Positions 3,471-7,714 of a stretch of DNA of 7,714 nt are shown one piece after another. The stretch is from Candidatus Scybalocola fimicaballi (GTDB lineage: Bacteria; Bacteroidota; Bacteroidia; Bacteroidales; Paludibacteraceae): the NCBI GenBank assembly GCA_002317115.1, contig DCIP01000172.1, forward strand, positions 11,424 to 19,137, in the 5' to 3' direction. How positions within the stretch are numbered: the stretch's first letter is position 1; each line of letters begins with the position of its first letter. Made by a program: the position numbers and the translations under genes. The notes beneath the pieces were generated by a model. It searched no databases. It saw only the letters and a list, made by a program, of their open reading frames with translations, and was not told the origin of the DNA.

Positions 3471-6368
3471 ATGTGTAAATCTAGTTTTAGTCCTCTAATT
3501 CACAGATTTCTAATTGTTTTCATCTCATTATTCTGCATGATTGTTGGTGCAGATGCCGCATCTACTTTGCCTAGACTTGAGTTTTACGAGACTTCGGTAG
3601 CTTCAGATTTTGGAAATGGTTGCGAGTTTGAGGCGATCTACACCATGAAATATAAGCCGTTCAAAGCTTATAGAATGGCGGACAAATACGCCTGGGTGCT
3701 TTGGCAGCAGAGTGCTGATGGTGGACGTAATTGGGAGAATATAGAAGGACAGAGTGGTGTGAACAAGGATGAGCTCCATGTGATGGTGGAGGGAAACGAA
3801 AATCTTATTTTCCGTGCTATTGTGGTGTCGGATGCCACAGAAAAGAGTGCAAAGGAGAATGCCGAATATATCGGTCTGAATGGCAAACCAGCAAATTCGT
3901 CAGTCAAATATACGATTTCAAAAAGGCTGGAGTGTATGAAGGCAGAGCCTACTTGTGAATATGACCCTGATTATTTGTGTACCAGATATGAAACTTTCGG
4001 TCTTTGTGGTACACATGCCTACAGACATGACACTTTCATGAAGGTGAACAAATATATTCCAGGTGGTACTGAGGAGATGACGTGGGGCCAGTATGTCCAA
4101 GTTTCCAATCCGGATTCAGCAATCTATACAAAGTTTTGCAAGGGATGCCCTTATAATTATCAGTTTGGTTCCGTCAAGGATGAAGAGGGTAATATTATAG
4201 ATACTTCTGCGACGTCTAAACTAATGACTCAGTACAGTGGAGACGCTTTTGCTTTTGTCATGATGAGTAAGGATGAGTATAAGAACATGGAGAAACCGAT
4301 GTTGTGCAGTATATTCTCTGGTGGTCAGCCACTTTGTGTCTGCAAGTCGTATATATTTTATATGTTTCTAAGATGTTCAGGCACTCCAGAGGGCACTCGT
4401 ATCTATCCGAAGATATCAGTGTTGGATCCTGCAACGGGCGATACACTTGCGTCGCAGACATATTTTTATACTTTCAAAGAGTTTGAATTAGTGAAGCCGA
4501 CAGTGGTTTTTGATCCACCGTCAAACTACCATAATCAGGGATTTTATGCTGTCATCGAGTTGGACTATGAGTCGACTAATGAGGAGGGAAAGAGAATGAG
4601 CGACTACGCTATTTTCACATTGGATGAAATGGCATTTTCTATTTGTGGTGTGCGTGTGCCTTCGCATGGTAGCTATGTGGACAATAAACCATTCCATATC
4701 CTTTCAAATGGATTCTACTGTAGAATGGATGAGGGCAGACGAACAGCCCATTGGATTGGACTTGAAGAGTGGAGATACAGATATCCGACAGCTTCGTTTA
4801 CTTGGCAGAGAAGAAATGGACCTAAAGAGCCATGGGTGACTCTGACAGAAGAGAAGGATACTGTCATCACATACCATTGGGAAGAGGGGGAGAATAAACC
4901 AGTCTATCGAGTTCTTCTTGCTGAGTCGGCTGAGGTCAACCAGCAGAAGATGGATAACGGATTCCCTGATGATCCTTGTGCGATCCGTACCGAGCCATAC
5001 GCGTTGGGATTCTTCTGTACGGAGTATAGATGTCCAAAAACGAAGTTCTCTTTTGTTCAGGATGATGAAAAAGCGATAGATGAGGATACAATTGTATCAT
5101 TCAAACGTAAAGAAGACATAAAAATTGTACTTTACCAGAACGATAAGGAAACTTTAGACGGATTCTATGCGAAGGGAAGTGATAAGCAAATAATAAGTGA
5201 GTCTTCGGGCAAAGTTCACACTTTATATCTCCCTGCCGTCGACAGTACATTTGTAATTTATGCGATGAATGACACTTGTTATACTGACAGCGTCTATTTT
5301 ACTATAAAGAAAGTGATTCCAGACACGAAATTCTCTTTTGTCGACGGTGACACTACAGTTAAAAGAGCCGACTCAACGATTTATTTCAATCGTAACGAAG
5401 ATGTGAAAATTGAGATTTATCAGAACGACGACGAGGAGCTCAACGGCTTCTATATAAAGGGTAGTGACAAGCCGATCAGAAGCGTTAAGTCTGGAAATAA
5501 ATACACGTTGTATCTTCCTTCCGTCGACGGTACTGCTGTGATCTATGCGATGAATGACACTGTGATGACAGACAGTGTATTCTTCACTATTTATAAAGTG
5601 TGTCCGGATACAAAATTCTCTTTTGTCAACGGAGATATGACTGTTGTTACAGAAGATACGACAGTTTGCCATAATCGTAAAGAGGATTTGAAGATTCAGA
5701 TTTATCAGAATGACGACGAGACTATTGACGCTTTTTATTTGAATGGCGATAAAGATGCTGTTTCAAGTGAGTCGGCTGGCAGAACACATACGTTGTCTAT
5801 TCCTGCTATAGATGGAGAATTTGTAATCTATGCTATGAACGACACTTGTTTGACAGACAGTGTGTTTATCACAATTCACAAGGATGGCAGAGTTGAGTTT
5901 GATAGAATCGACGACAGCGGACCAAGAGAGATTGTGGTGGATGCGAAGGGTGGTACTTGCAACTATCTTTATAATTTTGGAGACGGATTCCAGGAGTCTA
6001 ATGTTCTTACTGGTATTACATACGGAAAGTTCTATAGAATCAGTGTGAAGGACGACGACGGTTGCCGAGCAGACACTCTTTATCGTACAACACTTTATGA
6101 ACTTGAGGTTGCTCCGACAGTTACGCCTAATGGAGACGGTGTAAATGATAAGTTTGAGATCAAAGAGTTAGAAAGATATCCAGATGCAATAGTTACAATT
6201 TTCGACCGTACTGGAAAGGTATTGATGAAGTCAACAGGAGCTGATTTTACAGGTTGGGATGGCACTTATCTTGGATACAATCTTCCTACTACAGATTATT
6301 GGTATGAAATATATGTGCCAGAACTGAATAAAACCTATTTAGGACATTTCACTCTGTATCGAAAGTAG
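3471..6368 (+). CDS. Large secreted repeat protein with T9SS type B (gliding motility-associated) C-terminal domain
   Basis: Predicted surface or released protein of 965 residues, exported by Sec and then by the type IX secretion system. Layout: signal peptide (1-29; hydrophobic 13-26, cleavage after ADA); a first Ig-like-looking segment with WQQSADGGRNW (from Trp78); a Cys-rich region (Cys155, 162, 170, 179, the CKGC at 223-226, Cys279, 289, 291) of unknown fold; a second WQRR segment (Trp445); three 95-residue tandem repeats (522-616, 617-711, 712-806); a SprB-like or PKD-like module (about 808-870, with GGT-CNYLYNFGDG and KDDDGC); and the C-terminal sorting domain (about 880-965) with TPNGDGVND (885-893), IFDRTGKV and WDGTYLG. 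The Cys content suggests disulfides in the mature protein. No catalytic motif is recognised; adhesion or a structural role is the most likely inference. It has its own promoter and shares a bidirectional terminator with the convergent gene. Confidence 0.92.
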   Translation: MCKSSFSPLIHRFLIVFISLFCMIVGADAASTLPRLEFYETSVASDFGNGCEFEAIYTMKYKPFKAYRMADKYAWVLWQQSADGGRNWENIEGQSGVNKDELHVMVEGNENLIFRAIVVSDATEKSAKENAEYIGLNGKPANSSVKYTISKRLECMKAEPTCEYDPDYLCTRYETFGLCGTHAYRHDTFMKVNKYIPGGTEEMTWGQYVQVSNPDSAIYTKFCKGCPYNYQFGSVKDEEGNIIDTSATSKLMTQYSGDAFAFVMMSKDEYKNMEKPMLCSIFSGGQPLCVCKSYIFYMFLRCSGTPEGTRIYPKISVLDPATGDTLASQTYFYTFKEFELVKPTVVFDPPSNYHNQGFYAVIELDYESTNEEGKRMSDYAIFTLDEMAFSICGVRVPSHGSYVDNKPFHILSNGFYCRMDEGRRTAHWIGLEEWRYRYPTASFTWQRRNGPKEPWVTLTEEKDTVITYHWEEGENKPVYRVLLAESAEVNQQKMDNGFPDDPCAIRTEPYALGFFCTEYRCPKTKFSFVQDDEKAIDEDTIVSFKRKEDIKIVLYQNDKETLDGFYAKGSDKQIISESSGKVHTLYLPAVDSTFVIYAMNDTCYTDSVYFTIKKVIPDTKFSFVDGDTTVKRADSTIYFNRNEDVKIEIYQNDDEELNGFYIKGSDKPIRSVKSGNKYTLYLPSVDGTAVIYAMNDTVMTDSVFFTIYKVCPDTKFSFVNGDMTVVTEDTTVCHNRKEDLKIQIYQNDDETIDAFYLNGDKDAVSSESAGRTHTLSIPAIDGEFVIYAMNDTCLTDSVFITIHKDGRVEFDRIDDSGPREIVVDAKGGTCNYLYNFGDGFQESNVLTGITYGKFYRISVKDDDGCRADTLYRTTLYELEVAPTVTPNGDGVNDKFEIKELERYPDAIVTIFDRTGKVLMKSTGADFTGWDGTYLGYNLPTTDYWYEIYVPELNKTYLGHFTLYRK
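5034..5888 (+). repeat. Three tandem 95-residue coding repeats
   Basis: Units at 5034-5318, 5319-5603 and 5604-5888 are each exactly 285 bases (95 codons) with no insertion or deletion. By hand count, unit 1 and unit 2 share 58 of 95 residues, and units 2 and 3 share 53. Best-conserved blocks are TKFSFV at the start, YQND in the middle, and VIYAMNDT followed by TDSV-x-x-TI at the end; residues 11-27 vary most. Alternating hydrophobic residues suggest a beta-sandwich. I do not recognise the family by name. Confidence 0.92.
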
Positions 6369-6383
6369 ATTACATATAACGAT

Positions 6384-6421
6384 AAAAACGGCGGAAATAC
6401 TCAGGTATTTCCGCCGTTTTT
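6384..6421. terminator. Bidirectional terminator between convergent genes
   Basis: A perfect 17-bp stem: AAAAACGGCGGAAATAC (6384-6400) and its exact complement at 6405-6421, with loop TCAG. The GC-rich core is flanked by A5 on the left and T5 on the right, so it works for transcripts from either side. It lies 15 bases after the secreted-protein stop and 17 bases beyond the J-domain gene's stop. Confidence 0.92.
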
Positions 6422-6438
6422 CATTCAGCATTTTTCAT

Positions 6439-7389
6439 TTACTTCATTCCTCTTGTCGCCTTGATTAATTCAAAAGCCTTATTGATCTCCTGGCAACGAA
6501 GATTGGCAGATCTGATTGCTGCCTCACCTTTCTGCATCACCAGATCCGGATGGTTAAGACGCATAAGATTGCGACGTCGGGCCTTGATCTCTTTGTCTGT
6601 GGCTGCTTCTGTCAAATCGAGAGCAGCGTAGGCTTTTTCCAATTCAGTAAGAGGGCGACGTTGCTGTTCTTGGCTGTTGTTGGAATCTTTATTGTCTGAC
6701 GTATTGCTTGATGATTGATAAGAGTATTTGCCACTATAGCTATAGCCATGGCTGGAGTAGGAATTATATTTGTTGTTCGACTCGTTATCAGTTTGATTTT
6801 CGTACTCATATTCATATTCGCTGAATTCCTGAGTATCTCTTGTTCCGGTAAAGTTTTTATTTTGTTTTTGGTATTTCTTTTCCATGAAATTGTAGGTGGA
6901 CATATCCAAACCCTCCAATTTGTCAGCAATTCTTTTTAGGAACATCCTTTCTTCTGCTCCGCATGATCCATCAGCAAATGAAATCTCAAACAAGTATTCC
7001 AAAAACCACTTCTTTCTGGTGAAATTTGACACTTCGTTGATTTGCTCAATCAAATTATCGCATTCAGAAAGATTTATATTGGCTGCGTTTTTTGTTTTGA
7101 AAGCTATGTCCTTAACAAATTCAACGTGTTTTTTGAAATTATCATTGTCATATTTCTTGATGAACTGTTTGATGATGTCTAATTCACAAACCATATTGGC
7201 ACGGTCTGCAGCCATCACTTTCGCCATCAATTTTAATCCTGCTTCTACAAATATTTCCTGCTCTTCTTCTTTGGTTTTATTGGACTTATTGGTTTTTGTA
7301 GATTCTTTTTTAGTGTTGTCAACAATTAATTGAGCAATCATCAAGAAAAATCCAATAATAAATAGAGATAAAACAATAACTTTGCCCAT
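6439..7389 (-). CDS. Membrane-anchored DjlA-like protein (TerB-like domain plus C-terminal J domain)
   Basis: Predicted DnaK (Hsp70) co-chaperone held at the inner membrane. The 316-residue protein has an N-terminal membrane segment (4-23), a short charged Lys/Thr/Glu spacer (27-45), a helical TerB-like domain (about 46-165), a Tyr/Ser/Asn-rich low-complexity linker (about 188-243), and a C-terminal J domain (about 247-316). The J domain carries the HPD tripeptide (280-282) that stimulates Hsp70 ATPase, preceded by the AYAALDL start and an Arg-rich helix II. The second TerB motif is canonical (FADGSCGAEE, 138-147), but the first is altered (AADRANMVCE, 60-69), lacking the usual ADG. The order membrane segment, TerB, J domain is that of E. 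coli DjlA; sequence details differ, so I call it DjlA-like rather than an ortholog. It starts 5 bp after the upstream TPR gene's stop, with AGGAATT just before the ATG, indicating translational linkage. Confidence 0.88.
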   Translation of the reverse strand: MGKVIVLSLFIIGFFLMIAQLIVDNTKKESTKTNKSNKTKEEEQEIFVEAGLKLMAKVMAADRANMVCELDIIKQFIKKYDNDNFKKHVEFVKDIAFKTKNAANINLSECDNLIEQINEVSNFTRKKWFLEYLFEISFADGSCGAEERMFLKRIADKLEGLDMSTYNFMEKKYQKQNKNFTGTRDTQEFSEYEYEYENQTDNESNNKYNSYSSHGYSYSGKYSYQSSSNTSDNKDSNNSQEQQRRPLTELEKAYAALDLTEAATDKEIKARRRNLMRLNHPDLVMQKGEAAIRSANLRCQEINKAFELIKATRGMK

Positions 7390-7394
7390 AATTC

Positions 7395-7714
7395 CTATGA
7401 ATTCCTAACTATAAACGACGCTGCATTTAATATGACGCTGAAATTCTTCTCCTGTTGCTCAGAAAGGGTGATTTTAGCGAGTTCTTCCTGTAGACGGGAG
7501 TGGAATTCATCTTTGTCTTTTAACGCCTCGTAGGCCTTTTTATAGCACAATTTCATATTCTCCATGTTTCCTTCAAGGTAGGAGATATGGCCGATATCTA
7601 TCAAATCGGCTGTATGCTTGTGTGAAATCCTTGAAAAATAGGAGATTGCCTTTTGTAAAGAGCCAGACTGCATTAGGCAGTTAGCGATTAGACGGATAAC
7701 TGAATCGTCGTCTT
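7395..7714 (-). CDS. TPR-repeat protein, C-terminal part (cut by window edge)
   Basis: The minus-strand frame is open from the right edge to the TAG stop at 7395-7397, giving 105 complete codons. The first Met in view (codon at 7671-7673) is unlikely to be the real start: the 13 codons before it (reading DDDSVIRLIANCL) continue the same helix, and together with the following MQSGSLQKAISYFSRI form one TPR-like helical pair. A second is HTADLIDIGHISYLEG followed by NMENMKLCYKKAYEAL, with the small and aromatic residues expected of TPR helices A and B. The rest is a charged helix (KDEFHSRLQEELAKI) and a short tail. TPR proteins act as protein-binding scaffolds; the partner is unknown. Tight spacing with the downstream J-domain gene suggests a shared operon, possibly with a shared role in envelope protein handling. 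Confidence 0.75.
   Translation of the reverse strand, partial: DDDSVIRLIANCLMQSGSLQKAISYFSRISHKHTADLIDIGHISYLEGNMENMKLCYKKAYEALKDKDEFHSRLQEELAKITLSEQQEKNFSVILNAASFIVRNS

Noticed and set aside
5034..5888. Possible CRISPR or non-coding tandem array
   Set aside because: The 285-base period is a multiple of three, lies within one open frame and is conserved at the protein level, so these are coding domain repeats.
6612..7333. Alternative frames on both strands within the J-domain gene
   Set aside because: They lie inside a gene with intact domains, and their composition reflects the Tyr/Ser/Asn-rich linker and AT-rich codons read out of frame.

Overview
The window looks like a chromosomal segment of an AT-rich member of the Bacteroidota, most likely order Bacteroidales; I cannot name the genus. 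Three things point there. One protein ends in a type IX secretion (T9SS) 'gliding motility-associated' C-terminal domain. The promoters I can find fit the Bacteroidota pattern (TTTG, about 20 bp, TAnnTTTG) rather than the sigma-70 pattern. The start codons lack strong Shine-Dalgarno sequences.

Layout, left to right. Positions 37-1629, minus strand: a two-gene unit, lolA-like (periplasmic lipoprotein carrier) followed 6 bp later by trxB (thioredoxin reductase). Positions 1630-2731: 1.1 kb of AT-rich DNA with no convincing gene. It holds the lolA leader, degenerate repeats, several dyads, a GC-rich hairpin resembling a tRNA T-arm, and the promoter of the next gene. Positions 2732-3340, plus strand: an XRE-type helix-turn-helix regulator with an acidic linker and a short conserved-looking tail, closed by a strong terminator. 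Positions 3471-6368, plus strand: a 965-residue secreted protein with a signal peptide, a Cys-rich N-terminal half, three exact-length 95-residue tandem repeats, a SprB-like module and a T9SS type B sorting domain. A 17-bp perfect-stem bidirectional terminator separates it from a convergent minus-strand pair: a TPR protein cut by the right edge, then a membrane-anchored DjlA-like J-domain co-chaperone.

The left and right units look like housekeeping or envelope-maintenance genes (redox, lipoprotein transport, protein folding). The centre, a regulator plus a large repeat-bearing surface protein flanked by a long non-coding stretch, is the more variable-looking part and holds the best leads: the 95-residue repeat module, the N-terminal half of unknown fold, the nested dyads at the regulator's promoter, and the unexplained 1.1 kb spacer. 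I see no CRISPR array, insertion sequence, rRNA or intact tRNA.
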